A program made the translations under genes and the position numbers. DNA of 64,000 bases from Erythrobacter mangrovi (GTDB taxonomy: Bacteria > Pseudomonadota > Alphaproteobacteria > Sphingomonadales > Sphingomonadaceae), in the NCBI RefSeq assembly GCF_013260645.1, contig NZ_CP053921.1:1433763-1497762 (forward strand), in the 5' to 3' direction. Positions 1 through 9,131 of this stretch are shown piece by piece (positions within the stretch are counted from its first letter, which is position 1; each line of letters opens with the position of its first letter). The notes beneath the pieces were generated by a model that ran no database searches, had not been told where the DNA came from, and saw only the letters and a program-made list of their open reading frames with translations.

Positions 1-238
1 CATTGCGATCCGCGACCGGCCCGAAGACGTCACCCGTTTCCTGGGCCAATACGGCAATCCCTATGTCGCCGTAGGTCGCGACGACCTGTCCGAAGTCCAG
101 CTGGCGATCGGCTCCTCCGGCGTTCCGGAGACCTTTGTGATCGATGGCAAGGGTGTGATCCGCTACCAGCACATCGGCGATATCCGCGCCGGCGATGTCC
201 CCACGCTGCTCGCCAAGCTGCAGGAGGCCGCACAATGA
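1..238 (+). CDS. ccmG: CcmG/DsbE-type thiol:disulfide interchange protein, 3' part only
   Basis: This is the C-terminal part of a thioredoxin-fold protein; the window begins inside the gene and the frame opens at base 2. The visible peptide contains GSSGVPETFVIDGKGVIRY, which is the cis-proline strand (GVPETF) typical of CcmG/DsbE. Members of this family are periplasmic, membrane-anchored reductants that keep the heme-binding cysteines of apocytochrome c reduced. The catalytic CxxC lies upstream of the window. The stop TGA at 236-238 overlaps the ATG of the next gene (ATGA), so the two are translationally coupled in a ccm operon. The following CcmH and CcmI-like genes support the assignment. 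Confidence 0.88.
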   Translation, partial: IAIRDRPEDVTRFLGQYGNPYVAVGRDDLSEVQLAIGSSGVPETFVIDGKGVIRYQHIGDIRAGDVPTLLAKLQEAAQ

Positions 239-642
239 TCGGGCGCATTTTCGCGGTACTGATGCTGGCCCTGGCGGTTCCTCTCGCGGCGCAGGACACC
301 ATGCCGCCGGCACCCTATGCCTATCGCCAGCTCGACGATCCGGCGCAGGAGGCCGCGGCGCAGGAATTGATGGAGACGCTGCGCTGTCTCAAGTGCCAGT
401 CGCAGTCGATTGCCGATAGCGATGCCCCGATGGCTGGCGACATGCGCCACCAGGTTCGCATCCGCATCGCCGCGGGCGAAGAGCCTGAGGCCATCCGCCT
501 GTGGCTGATGCAGCGTTATGGCGATTATGTCAGCTACAAGCCCGAAGTCAGCGCAAGCACCTGGCCACTGTTCGCGGTGCCGCTGCTGCTGGCACTGGTC
601 GCGGGCATGATCCTGTTGCGCCGCTTCAGGGGGCGCGCATGA
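235..642 (+). CDS. ccmH: Cytochrome c-type biogenesis protein CcmH
   Basis: This 135-aa protein carries the family motif LRCLKCQ (Cys51 and Cys54) after an N-terminal signal sequence (about residues 1-20), and has one C-terminal membrane helix (about 108-128). CcmH (CycL) is a thioredoxin-like periplasmic oxidoreductase of the system I cytochrome c maturation complex. It works with CcmG to reduce apocytochrome and hands it to the CcmF heme lyase. Both ends overlap their neighbours by ATGA (with ccmG at 235-238 and the CcmI-like gene at 639-642), which indicates tight operon coupling. The length matches short alphaproteobacterial CcmH proteins that lack a fused TPR domain; that function sits in the next gene. 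Confidence 0.93.
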   Translation: MIGRIFAVLMLALAVPLAAQDTMPPAPYAYRQLDDPAQEAAAQELMETLRCLKCQSQSIADSDAPMAGDMRHQVRIRIAAGEEPEAIRLWLMQRYGDYVSYKPEVSASTWPLFAVPLLLALVAGMILLRRFRGRA

Positions 643-1295
643 CCTGGGTGCCGATCCTTGCGCTCGCGGCGTTGACCTTTGTCGGGGCGATCTTCCTGCT
701 GAAGTTGCCGCGCACGGTGTGGATGCTGTTCGCTGCCGGCTTGCTGTTCGGCTTGGCTGGATACGCCTTGCAGGGCTCGCCGGGTCTGCCCTCCGCGCCG
801 GCTTCGGGTGCCGTCGAGCAATCGGCAGAGACCGGGGAACTGCTGGTGCAGGCGCGGCGGGAATTCTATCCCGAGGGCCAGCTTCCGTCGCGTTTCGTCG
901 TTACGGCAGACGCCTTTGCGCGGCGCGGGCAGTTCGAACAGGCGGCGAATTTCCTGCGCAACGCGGTTTTGGAGAATCCCAACGACGGCGAGGCCTGGCT
1001 GGCGCTTGGCAATGCCCTGGTCGAACATGCCGAAGGCGAATTGACGGCGGCTGCGCTCTACGCTTTCACCCAGGCCGAGCGGGTCCAGCCTGGCAGCCCG
1101 GCGCCGACATATTTCGTCGGCCTTGCGTTCCTGCGCGCCCGGCAGCCGGAGCGGACCCGCGCGCTATGGTCCGAATTGCTGGCGAGGGCACCCGAGGATG
1201 CACCCTGGCGCCCTGTCCTGGCCGCACGACTTGTGCGGCTGGAGGAATTGATGGGTATCTCGCAAGAGGCGGAAGCAGAGGGATCCGGGCAGTAA
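639..1295 (+). CDS. CcmI-like TPR protein of cytochrome c maturation
   Basis: This is a 218-aa protein with two predicted N-terminal membrane helices (about residues 3-22 and 27-45) and a C-terminal alpha-helical TPR-like region. One repeat contains the pattern NDGEAWLALGNAL. The arrangement is that of CcmI (CycH), which chaperones the C-terminus of apocytochrome c for the CcmFH heme ligation complex. I chose the ATG at 639 because it overlaps the ccmH stop (ATGA); the open frame reaches back to 501 but that part lies inside ccmH. The protein is shorter than two-domain CcmI proteins, so the exact name is less certain than the pathway. Confidence 0.8.
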   Translation: MTWVPILALAALTFVGAIFLLKLPRTVWMLFAAGLLFGLAGYALQGSPGLPSAPASGAVEQSAETGELLVQARREFYPEGQLPSRFVVTADAFARRGQFEQAANFLRNAVLENPNDGEAWLALGNALVEHAEGELTAAALYAFTQAERVQPGSPAPTYFVGLAFLRARQPERTRALWSELLARAPEDAPWRPVLAARLVRLEELMGISQEAEAEGSGQ

Positions 1296-1416
1296 GCCGC
1301 GGGTTCAGTTTTCGTTGCGGTGCGAGATAGAGGCTGCTAATCGCCGCAGCCTTGCGCCGGTACGCCGGGGCGCAATCGCAGGTTTTTGACGCAATGCGGC
1401 AGGACAATCTTATCCC

Positions 1417-3363
1417 ATGAGCGAGGCCACCGTGCCGCAGACAGCCACCCCGGACGAAGCTTCGGGCGAGGGCGAACACACGCATGGCCACGGCCATGGG
1501 ACCCGCACTGCGCTCGCGATCGGTGCGATCGGGGTCGTGTTCGGCGACATCGGTACCAGTCCGATTTACGCGTTCCGCGAAACCTTTTCCGGGACGGTTG
1601 ATATTGCGATTGACCGGATGCACGTACTCGGTGTCGTAAGCTTGATCTTCTGGTCAATGGCAATCGTCGTGGCCCTGCAGTACGTCACCATCCTCATGCG
1701 TGCCGACAACAAGGGGCAAGGCGGCAGCCTCGCACTGATCGCGTTGATCAGTCGCCATATCGGCAGCACGAAGTACGGTTGGCTGGTCGTACTGCTGGGC
1801 GTTTTCGCCACTTCCCTGTTCTATGGCGACAGTATGATCACACCGGCGATCTCGGTCCTTTCGGCGGTCGAGGGGCTCACGGTGGTCGACCACCGGCTTG
1901 ATCCGCTGGTCATCCCGATCGCGCTGGTCTTGCTGGTCTTGTTGTTCCTGTTGCAGCGCCGGGGGACGGCAAAGGTGGGCGCACTCTTCGCGCCAGTGAT
2001 GATCATCTATTTCCTCACGATAGCCGGGCTGGGGCTCAACCAAATCGCTCAAAACCCGGACATCCTGTGGGCGCTCAGCCCCTATTACGCGGTGATGTTC
2101 TTTGTCAGCGATGGGTTGGTTGCCTTCATCGCGCTGGGCGCGGTTGTGCTGGCGGTGACCGGCGCGGAAGCGCTTTACTCCGATATGGGGCACTTCGGGC
2201 GCGGCCCGATGCGGCTTTCCTGGTTCGGGTTCGTGATGCCATGCTTGTTGCTCAACTATTTCGGCCAAGGCGCGATGATCGCCAGCTTGCAGCCGGAACA
2301 GGCGGCCGAAGTAGTCAAAAATCCCTTCTTTCTGCTGGCGGGCGAGGAGTACCGTCTTCCGCTGGTGATCCTCGCAACAATGGCGACCTTTATCGCCAGC
2401 CAGGCCGTGATCTCCGGCGCTTTCTCGATTACTCACCAAGCTATGCAGCTCGGCTTCATGCCGCGCCTCTCTATCCGCCACACTAGCGAGACTGAGGCAG
2501 GCCAGATCTATATCCCGGTGATCAACTGGGCATTGATGGTTGCCGTGATCGTACTGGTCCTGACCTTCCAGTCTTCCTCAAACCTTGCCGCGGCCTACGG
2601 CATCGCCGTCACTGGCGCGGTGACCATCGACACGCTGCTAATGGGCGTTTTGTTCGTAGGTGTCTGGAAGTGGAAATGGTGGGCTACGCTCCCGGTGGTC
2701 GTGTTTTTCCTTGTGGTCGACGGGGCCTATTTCGCCGCGAACCTGCTCAAGGTCCCGGCTGGTGGCTGGTTCCCGCTGGTCGTCGGCCTCGTCGCCTTTA
2801 CCCTGCTCACCACCTGGTCGCGCGGCCGCAAGCTGATGCGCGACCGCATGAGCGAAGTCGCGCTACCGATTGAGATCTTCGCCAAGAGCGCCAAGAACTC
2901 CGCCACCCGCGTACCCGGCACGGCCATCTTCATGGCCAGTCAGACTGCCGGCGTGCCATCCGCGCTGCTCCATAACATCAAGCACAACAAGGTGCTCCAC
3001 GAACGCGTGGTGATCCTGACCGTGCTTATCGCTGACACCCCGTACGTCGATAGGAACAAGCGCTGTGAAATCCACGATCTCGGCGACGGCTTCTACCGGG
3101 CTATCTTGCATTATGGGTTCATGCAGGAAACCAACGTGCCGGAAGGATTGAAGGAAATGGAACGCTGTGGCGGCAAGTTCGACATGATGCACACAAGCTT
3201 CTTCCTCAGCCGACAGACCTTGCTCCCGAGCGCCAAGCCCGGGATGCCAATCTGGCGCGAGAAAATCTTTGCCTGGATGTTGCGCAACGCCGCGACTGCG
3301 ATGGACTTCTTCAACCTCCCGACCAATCGCGTGGTCGAACTGGGCAGTCAGGTGGAGATTTGA
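1417..3363 (+). CDS. kup: Low-affinity potassium uptake protein Kup
   Basis: This 648-aa polytopic protein of the KUP/HAK/KT family imports K+ together with H+ across the inner membrane. The N-terminus after a His-rich cytoplasmic stretch (about residues 20-30, EHTHGHGHG) carries the family signature [15 protein letters not shown]. It is followed by about twelve membrane segments and a cytoplasmic C-terminal region of roughly 170 residues, as usual for bacterial Kup. The gene stands alone, with about 120 bases between it and the upstream ccm operon. The histidine-rich N-terminal extension is a small peculiarity and is not required for the family assignment. Confidence 0.96.
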   Translation: MSEATVPQTATPDEASGEGEHTHGHGHGTRTALAIGAIGVVFGDIGTSPIYAFRETFSGTVDIAIDRMHVLGVVSLIFWSMAIVVALQYVTILMRADNKGQGGSLALIALISRHIGSTKYGWLVVLLGVFATSLFYGDSMITPAISVLSAVEGLTVVDHRLDPLVIPIALVLLVLLFLLQRRGTAKVGALFAPVMIIYFLTIAGLGLNQIAQNPDILWALSPYYAVMFFVSDGLVAFIALGAVVLAVTGAEALYSDMGHFGRGPMRLSWFGFVMPCLLLNYFGQGAMIASLQPEQAAEVVKNPFFLLAGEEYRLPLVILATMATFIASQAVISGAFSITHQAMQLGFMPRLSIRHTSETEAGQIYIPVINWALMVAVIVLVLTFQSSSNLAAAYGIAVTGAVTIDTLLMGVLFVGVWKWKWWATLPVVVFFLVVDGAYFAANLLKVPAGGWFPLVVGLVAFTLLTTWSRGRKLMRDRMSEVALPIEIFAKSAKNSATRVPGTAIFMASQTAGVPSALLHNIKHNKVLHERVVILTVLIADTPYVDRNKRCEIHDLGDGFYRAILHYGFMQETNVPEGLKEMERCGGKFDMMHTSFFLSRQTLLPSAKPGMPIWREKIFAWMLRNAATAMDFFNLPTNRVVELGSQVEI

Positions 3364-3438
3364 GGCGGGACTGGCGTCGCTGAATCGTCCGCTATCGATA
3401 CGATTGCGGCCGTAGGATTAGCGTGGCACGGTCCGATT

Positions 3439-3660
3439 ATGCGTCAGATTTGCGAACTGGTCAGTCCGTCCGGAGTACGGAAGCTTTACCTGTACGAGCG
3501 GGATGATTGTCGTTTCTGGTTCGAAGAGTCTTATAAAGATTTTGACCAGCATATAGGTAGTTGTTGGGCATCGTGTTTCCAGTCTGGACTTTACGACACG
3601 CTCGAAGCCTTGGAAGCCGATATGCGAGCCATGGTCCCTTGGCTCCGGGCGCAGCCGTAG
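3439..3660 (+). CDS. Small hypothetical protein
   Basis: This 73-aa open frame has no family I recognise. It encodes a compact, aromatic-rich and acidic peptide (for example KLYLYERDDCRFWFEE) and lacks a signal peptide or membrane segment. The composition looks like a folded small protein rather than a random translation, and it fills the gap between kup and the azoreductase. No clear ribosome binding site precedes the ATG, and an overlapping minus-strand frame of similar length exists. I therefore keep it as a probable but unproven gene. Confidence 0.45.
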   Translation: MRQICELVSPSGVRKLYLYERDDCRFWFEESYKDFDQHIGSCWASCFQSGLYDTLEALEADMRAMVPWLRAQP

Positions 3661-3735
3661 TTTCCGCTTTCTACCCAATCTCGACTACCAGTTCCAAACC
3701 TTAGCCCGCTCGTCTTTCATCACTTCGGCTTCATC

Positions 3736-4422
3736 TTACAAGCCAGCTAATGCTTCAGCAGCATCGGGGGCAGGACGCGGGGCGAGCGCGTTAACCAGCG
3801 TGTCGACCAACGGAGCGAGCGCGGCAAAGGCAGCCTTATGCGAGGCTTCAAAGCGCTCGTCACCAAACTCCTGGTATTCGATCCCCACATGGTGGAACGC
3901 TTCCACGCCAAGATAGCGTGACGCCGTGCGTACATGCGGGGTCAAGCTGTCGCGACCCTCGTTGGGTCCTCCTGGGGCGAAGCCGAATTCGCCGAAGGAT
4001 GTGAGCAGGATGAGTGTTTTGCCCCAAAACACCGGTTCAAGCGGTGCATCACCGCGGGCGAGGTCGAAGGTGAAGGTCTTGTCGACTCTCACAACCTGGT
4101 CGAACCACGCCTTGAGCGCGGCGGGCATGCCGTAATTGTACATCGGCGTTGCCATGACGATGATGTCGGCGCTGGCGACTTCGGCAATCAGTTCATCGGA
4201 AAGCGCCAGAAGTTGCTCCTGATCGGGGGTGCGCTCCTTTGCGAAAGCCGCCGCAATCCAGTTTTCGGTGACGATCGGAGGCGGGTTTCTGCCGACGTCG
4301 CGCAGGATGATCTCGTCTTCCGGACGCCGCTCATGCCAACCCAGAGTGAAACTGTCAGCAAGAGCGCGGGTAAGAGAACGCGAGGTCCGCGCGCTGGCGT
4401 CGATGCGTAGCAGTTTGGTCAT
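3736..4422 (-). CDS. azoR: FMN-dependent NADH:azo/quinone oxidoreductase (AzoR family)
   Basis: This 228-aa flavodoxin-fold enzyme is expected to reduce azo compounds and quinones with NADH, using FMN. The N-terminus KLLRIDASARTSRSLTRAL is the FMN phosphate-binding loop. PMYNYGMPAALKAWFDQVVR is the conserved AzoR segment, and the GEFGFAPGGPNEGRD region closes the active site. The start at 4422 is chosen because the protein aligns there (MTKLLRIDAS) and a CAGGAG ribosome binding site lies just upstream; the longer frame to 4521 would add a non-homologous leader. It is transcribed divergently from the LysR gene at 4624, which is the usual arrangement for a regulator and its target. Confidence 0.9.
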   Translation of the reverse strand: MTKLLRIDASARTSRSLTRALADSFTLGWHERRPEDEIILRDVGRNPPPIVTENWIAAAFAKERTPDQEQLLALSDELIAEVASADIIVMATPMYNYGMPAALKAWFDQVVRVDKTFTFDLARGDAPLEPVFWGKTLILLTSFGEFGFAPGGPNEGRDSLTPHVRTASRYLGVEAFHHVGIEYQEFGDERFEASHKAAFAALAPLVDTLVNALAPRPAPDAAEALAGL

Positions 4423-4623
4423 TGTCGCAAGTCTCCTGAGGCAATGTCTTGTCCACGGTGCAGATCGTGGCGCAATCTCCGTGGATGAAGGGAACTTCCC
4501 GTTCGAATCTGATGCGGCCATTCTCCGGACTCGGGAGTGATCTGAGAATGAGTGCTTGCGAGAACATCGGCAAAGGGTCAGAATTCAGCCATGCATGAGC
4601 AAAATTCATTCAAGGAGTGAACC
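4423..4623. promoter_or_regulatory. Divergent azoR/LysR control region
   Basis: This is the 201-base spacer between the divergent azoreductase and LysR genes. It must hold both promoters and probably the LysR operator. An inverted repeat CATTCTC (4519-4525) / GAGAATG (4544-4550) with an 18-base spacer is visible. Its assignment as an operator is inference; no promoter boxes were clear enough to name. Confidence 0.4.
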
Positions 4624-5505
4624 TTGAACGTCTCTTCGATCTCTCTTCCGGCATTACGTTCGTTCGATGCGGCGGCCCGCAAGGGCAGCTTCAGGGACGC
4701 GGCGGCGGAATTGGGAGTCACGCCGACCGCAGTCTCGCACCAGATTCGTACGCTCGAGGACCAGCTCGGTGTCGCGCTGTTTTTGCGCGAAACCCGCAAG
4801 GTCACCCTAACCGAGGAGGGCAATCGCCTTGCCTCCGCCACTGCAAGGGGTTTTCGCCAGATCTACGATGCGCTCGGCGACTTGCGCGACGTTTCTTCGC
4901 GCCTGACAATCGCCACGACTCCGTCCTTCGCTGCATTGTGGCTGGTCCCGCGCCTCGCAGATTTCGAGGCGAAGCATCCCGCCGCGAGTGTCCATGTCGA
5001 GACCTCTACCAAAATGGTGGATCTCGAGCGTGACCGGCGGGTCGATATCGCCATTCGCTATGGGACGGGTGAGTATCCCGGACTCGTGGCCACACCTGTC
5101 GCCGGCGAGACATTCGGAGCCTTCGCTCATCCGGAACTGCTCAGGACATATGTGGAGATCGAGGATATGTCCCTGATCGAAACGCGGTGGAGGGAGCGGT
5201 CCCTCGATCAGGTCGGTTGGGATGATTGGCTCAGGGCGCAGCAACTCGATCCTGCAAGGTTCACCAACCGGCGCAGCTTCGATCAAGAGCAGCATTCAAT
5301 TCAGGCCGCGTTGGCAGGGCAGGGCATGGTCATTGCGAGCAGCCTGCTGGTTGCGGACATGCTCGACCGGGGTTGGCTCGCGCAATATCGGCCCGAGGCG
5401 CGAATTCGCGGTTTGCGCTATACGGCAGTTGCTCTGGCCGGGCATTCGGACACCCGCAAGGTTCGCCAGTTCCTAGCGTGGCTCACGGCGCAGGCGAGCA
5501 ACTAG
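4624..5505 (+). CDS. LysR-family transcriptional regulator (GcvA-like)
   Basis: This 293-aa LysR regulator has an N-terminal winged HTH (about residues 5-65, with FDAAARKGSFRDAAAELGVT and SHQIRTLEDQLG). A periplasmic-binding-protein-like effector domain starts near residue 90 (LTIATTPSFAALWLVPRL), which is characteristic of the GcvA subgroup. The start codon is TTG at 4624, supported by AAGGAG at 4612-4617 six bases upstream. It is divergent from azoR and likely regulates it. The effector cannot be read from the sequence. Confidence 0.9.
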   Translation: MNVSSISLPALRSFDAAARKGSFRDAAAELGVTPTAVSHQIRTLEDQLGVALFLRETRKVTLTEEGNRLASATARGFRQIYDALGDLRDVSSRLTIATTPSFAALWLVPRLADFEAKHPAASVHVETSTKMVDLERDRRVDIAIRYGTGEYPGLVATPVAGETFGAFAHPELLRTYVEIEDMSLIETRWRERSLDQVGWDDWLRAQQLDPARFTNRRSFDQEQHSIQAALAGQGMVIASSLLVADMLDRGWLAQYRPEARIRGLRYTAVALAGHSDTRKVRQFLAWLTAQASN

Positions 5506-5524
5506 GCTACGCCGGGCATTTGCG

Positions 5525-6178
5525 TCATGCGGTTGGCGGTTCGTCCGTCATAACCTCGGCCTCATCCTCCAGCGCCAGCCCGTGCTTCAGCAACATCGGG
5601 ATCTGGGTGAACGTGAACAGGAAGCTCAGTGGCATGAACACCCACAGCTTGGCCCAGAGCCAGCTTTCGAAACTCAGTTGCAGGCGCAGTACCTCGTTGA
5701 GGCCGGCGAGGACGAAGAAGAAGAAGCCCCAGTTGCGCGAAAGCTTGAGCCAGCCTTCATGGTCGACGCCCTCGAACGCGGCCTCGAGCAGGACCTGGAG
5801 CAGCGCCTTGCCGCGTAGCCACCCGCCAACCAGCAGCACGCCGAACAGCAGGTAGATCGCGGTCGGCTTGATCTGGATGAAGCGTTCGTCCTGCAGCCAG
5901 ATGGTCAGCCCGCCAAACCCGACGATCAGCGCGGTCGAGAGCAGCAGCATCGGCGAAATATGGCCGAATTTCAGCTTGCTGAAGACCAGCGCAAAGACAG
6001 CCGCAATCATGAAGGCGATCGTCCCGTAGATCACCGCCGCGATCTCGCCGAAAGTCGAATCCGCGGGCGGCTGATAGAACTTGTAGACGCCCAGGAAGAC
6101 CAGCAGCGGGCCATAATCGACGAGGATATTGAGCCAGCCGGACTTCGGCCTGGGCTTCGTTGCCTGGGTATCTGCCAT
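5525..6178 (-). CDS. yciB: Inner membrane-spanning protein YciB (septation protein A homolog)
   Basis: This 217-aa protein has five or six predicted membrane helices and the family segments LVDYGPLLVFLGVYKF near the N-terminus and LKLSRNWGFFFFVLAGLNE in the second half. YciB (IspZ) proteins are inner-membrane proteins linked to cell-envelope integrity and septation. The ATG at 6178 overlaps the ftsY stop by one base; a GTG at 6181 is an alternative start. It is the last gene of the dapF-mtaB-ftsY-yciB run on the minus strand, a grouping common in Sphingomonadales. Confidence 0.92.
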   Translation of the reverse strand: MADTQATKPRPKSGWLNILVDYGPLLVFLGVYKFYQPPADSTFGEIAAVIYGTIAFMIAAVFALVFSKLKFGHISPMLLLSTALIVGFGGLTIWLQDERFIQIKPTAIYLLFGVLLVGGWLRGKALLQVLLEAAFEGVDHEGWLKLSRNWGFFFFVLAGLNEVLRLQLSFESWLWAKLWVFMPLSFLFTFTQIPMLLKHGLALEDEAEVMTDEPPTA

Positions 6179-7104
6179 CACGCCACTCCCGCGATCACGC
6201 GTGCGACCAGGTCGGGGTCGAAGGGGCGCAGGTCGTCGATCTTCTCGCCCACGCCGATCGCGTGGATCGGCAGGCCGTATTGTTCCGCCGCCTGCACCAG
6301 CACGCCACCGCGCGCAGTGCCGTCGAGCTTGGTCATGACCAGGCCGGTGACGCCCGCGACTTCCTTGAACACGTCGATCTGGGCGAGGGCGTTCTGGCCG
6401 TTGGTGGCATCGAGCACCAGCACCACGTCATGTGGCGCCTCGGGATTGAGGCGGCCGAGGACCTTCCGGATCTTGGCCAGTTCGTCCATCAGCTCGCGCT
6501 TGTTCTGCAGGCGCCCGGCGGTGTCGACGATCAATACGTCGGTGCCCACCTCGGTGGCCTGCTTGACTGCGTCGAACACGATGCTCGCCGGATCGCCGCC
6601 TTCGGGCCCGCGCACGATCGGCACGCCGACGCGTTCGGCCCAGGTCGCCAGCTGGCCGATCGCTGCCGCACGGAAAGTGTCACCCGCGGCCAGCATCACG
6701 CGATAATCGTCTTCCTGGAACAGGTGCGCCAGCTTGGCGATGGTGGTGGTCTTGCCGCTGCCGTTGACGCCGATCACCAGCAGCACCTGCGGGCGCGGGA
6801 AGGCAGTAATCTCGAGTGGCTTGGCGACCGGGCGCAGGATCGCGGCGATTTCCTCCGCGACGGCTTCCTTGAGTTCCTTCTCGCTGATCTCCAGCCCAAA
6901 GCGCTTCTCGCGCAGCTTTTCGCGAATGCGCGCGGCCGCGCTGGGGCCGAGGTCCGAGAGGATCAGCGCATCCTCGACATCGTCGAGCGTCGCGTCGTCG
7001 AGCCGCGCCTTGCTGACGACCTCGGTGAGGTTGCTGGTCAGCTTCTCTGATGTCTTGCGGAAGCCGCCGAACAGGCGTTCGGTCCAGCTCGGTTTGTCAC
7101 TCAT
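6178..7104 (-). CDS. ftsY: Signal recognition particle receptor FtsY
   Basis: This 308-aa SRP-GTPase acts as the receptor for the Ffh/4.5S RNA particle during co-translational membrane insertion. The NG domain is complete. A helical N domain spans about residues 20-95 and G1 is GVNGSGKTT (112-120). The DTFRAAA signature follows, then G3 DTAGR (about 197) and G4 TKLDG (about 260). The acidic N-terminal A domain is almost absent, as in many alphaproteobacteria. The start overlaps the mtaB stop (ATGA at 7101-7104) and the stop overlaps the yciB start, so all three are probably co-translated. Confidence 0.97.
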   Translation of the reverse strand: MSDKPSWTERLFGGFRKTSEKLTSNLTEVVSKARLDDATLDDVEDALILSDLGPSAAARIREKLREKRFGLEISEKELKEAVAEEIAAILRPVAKPLEITAFPRPQVLLVIGVNGSGKTTTIAKLAHLFQEDDYRVMLAAGDTFRAAAIGQLATWAERVGVPIVRGPEGGDPASIVFDAVKQATEVGTDVLIVDTAGRLQNKRELMDELAKIRKVLGRLNPEAPHDVVLVLDATNGQNALAQIDVFKEVAGVTGLVMTKLDGTARGGVLVQAAEQYGLPIHAIGVGEKIDDLRPFDPDLVARVIAGVA

Positions 7105-8291
7105 TGCAGCAGGCCATTCTCATGCTTGGTTGGCGTCACGGTGAGGATGTCACCGGGCCTTGTGCCCAGTGGCAGGGCAACGCGGGCGAAGTTCGGGGTG
7201 TAGCCGGTCCCGTCGCGCTCGGCGAGGACGCTTTGGGGCTTATCGACCAGCGACGCCAGCCACTCGTCGCGAACATGTGTGGTGGCTGCGCGGAGTTCGG
7301 CGGCACGGCGCCTGATCAACTCGCGCTCAAGCTGCGGCATGCGCGCGGCAGGTGTGCCGGGGCGGGGTGAATAGGGGAAGATGTGGCCATGGACGATCCG
7401 CAGCTCGCGGATGATCGACAGGTTGGCCGCGTGGTGTTCCTCGGTCTCGGTCGGGAAGCCTGCAATAAGATCTGCGCCCACTACGAGATCGGGGCGACGG
7501 TCTACAAGACGCTCTACAAGCTCTACCGCATCGCGCCGCAGGTGCCGCCGCTTCATCCGCTTGAGGATGAGGTCGTGCCCGTGCTGTAGCGAGAGATGCA
7601 GATGCGGCATCAGCCGCTCTTCGCTGGCGAAGAGCTCGAACAGCAGCGGATCGATCTCGACCCCGTCGAGCGAGGACATGCGCAGCCGGGCTAGTTCCGG
7701 GAAAGTCGAAAGCACTGCGCGCACCAGCTCGCCGAGCGGTGGTGTGTCGGGCAGGTCGTGCCCCCAGCTGGTTACGTCGACTCCAGTAAGCACCACTTCC
7801 GGCGCACCGTGGGCGACGTGGCGCTCCACCTCGCCCAGCACTTGCGCGATGGTCAGCGACCGGCTTGGTCCGCGGCCCTGCGGAATGACGCAGAAGGTGC
7901 AGGCATGGTCGCAGCCGTTCTGGACGGCAATGAAGGCCCTAGTGCGATCTTGCGGCTTGGGTGGGGTATCCGCGGGGACGTTCCAAGCCCGGGGATCGAT
8001 CTTGGCCGTGTTGGCGATCAAACCATCGACTTCCGGCATGGCGGCGATCTGGTCGCGTTCGACCTCTGCCGCACAGCCGGTCACCAGCAGGCGTGCGCCG
8101 GGGTTCGCGCGGCGCGCGCGGCGAATGGCTTGCCGGGTCTGGCGCACGGCCTCGGACGTGACCGCGCAGCTGTTGATGACGACCAGGTCTTGTTCCTGCG
8201 CCAGCATGGCGCGGATCTGTTCGCTTTCCGAGATATTGAGTCGGCAGCCGAGCGAAATGACCTGTGCGCCGCTCAAGCGAAGTCGTCCCAT
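7101..8291 (-). CDS. mtaB: tRNA t6A37 methylthiotransferase MtaB
   Basis: This 396-aa radical-SAM enzyme converts t6A37 to ms2t6A37 in ANN-decoding tRNAs. The N-terminal methylthiotransferase domain has its three cluster cysteines (Cys16 in SLGCRLN, Cys42 in NSCAVT, Cys73 in VTGCAAE). The radical-SAM CxxxCxxC is CDHACTFC (Cys127, 131, 134). The C-terminal TRAM region is short and ends in VALPLGTRPGDILTVTPT. The start at 8291 lies inside the 3' end of dapF (19-base overlap), and the stop overlaps the ftsY start. This fits a compact housekeeping operon. Confidence 0.94.
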   Translation of the reverse strand: MGRLRLSGAQVISLGCRLNISESEQIRAMLAQEQDLVVINSCAVTSEAVRQTRQAIRRARRANPGARLLVTGCAAEVERDQIAAMPEVDGLIANTAKIDPRAWNVPADTPPKPQDRTRAFIAVQNGCDHACTFCVIPQGRGPSRSLTIAQVLGEVERHVAHGAPEVVLTGVDVTSWGHDLPDTPPLGELVRAVLSTFPELARLRMSSLDGVEIDPLLFELFASEERLMPHLHLSLQHGHDLILKRMKRRHLRRDAVELVERLVDRRPDLVVGADLIAGFPTETEEHHAANLSIIRELRIVHGHIFPYSPRPGTPAARMPQLERELIRRRAAELRAATTHVRDEWLASLVDKPQSVLAERDGTGYTPNFARVALPLGTRPGDILTVTPTKHENGLLQ

Positions 8292-9094
8292 TCGAAGCTG
8301 CCGCGATAGGCTTCAGTGGCGGGGCCCGTCATGCGGATACGGTTGTCATCGCCCCATGCGATCGTCAGGTCACCGCCGGGCAGCGTGACGGTCACTTCAC
8401 GGTCCACAAGCCCGCGGCGCATCGCGTGGACGGCGGTTGCGCAGGCCCCGGTGCCACAGGCACGCGTCAGGCCCGCACCGCGCTCCCACACGCGGAGGCG
8501 GATGTGGTGGCGGTCTTCAATGGTCGCGACGTTGACGTTGACGCGCTCGGGAAACAGCGGATCTTGCTCGATTTCCGGCCCGAGCACGTCGAGCGGTACC
8601 GTGTCCGTGTCGTCAACAAAGAAGATCACATGAGGGTTGCCCACGTTGACCGCGCCGGGGCGATCGAGACGGTCCCAGCCAACCGGCATGAGGCTGGTGT
8701 CCATGCCATAGGCCAGCGGGATCGCGTCCCAGTCGAAGCGGGGTTCCCCAATGTCGACCGTCGCGCCTTTGCCTTGCGGCTCGACCGCGATGGTACCGCC
8801 TCCGGTTTCGACAGTGGCGGCGGACCCGTGGAGCAGGGCAACCGCACGGCTGGCATTGCCGCACGCCTCAACCTCCCCGCCGTCGGCATTGAAGATGCGC
8901 ATGCGGAAATCGGCGACCTCGCTCGGCTCGAGCAGGATCAGCTGGTCGCAACCAATGCCGGTCTTGCGATCGGCGATGGCGCGCGCGAAGCCGCTGCCGA
9001 TTGCGGGCAGGGCACGGGCACGGGCGTCGAGCACGACAAAGTCGTTGCCCAGCCCATGCATCTTGATGAAATCGACGCGCATCCGGATGCGCAT
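8273..9094 (-). CDS. dapF: Diaminopimelate epimerase DapF
   Basis: This 273-aa protein interconverts LL- and meso-diaminopimelate for lysine and peptidoglycan synthesis. Both catalytic cysteines are present: Cys78 in EACGNASR and the second in TRACGTGACATA near residue 214. The N-terminal KMHGLGNDFVV motif is typical. The ATG at 9094 starts MRIRMRVDF; an in-frame ATG at 9082 (MRVDFIKMHG) is an equally plausible start and neither has a strong ribosome binding site. It is the first gene of the minus-strand dapF-mtaB-ftsY-yciB cluster. Confidence 0.96.
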   Translation of the reverse strand: MRIRMRVDFIKMHGLGNDFVVLDARARALPAIGSGFARAIADRKTGIGCDQLILLEPSEVADFRMRIFNADGGEVEACGNASRAVALLHGSAATVETGGGTIAVEPQGKGATVDIGEPRFDWDAIPLAYGMDTSLMPVGWDRLDRPGAVNVGNPHVIFFVDDTDTVPLDVLGPEIEQDPLFPERVNVNVATIEDRHHIRLRVWERGAGLTRACGTGACATAVHAMRRGLVDREVTVTLPGGDLTIAWGDDNRIRMTGPATEAYRGSFEWDDFA

Positions 9095-9131
9095 CTATGC
9101 ACTGGGGGGCGCAGCGTCCAGTGGCGAGAGG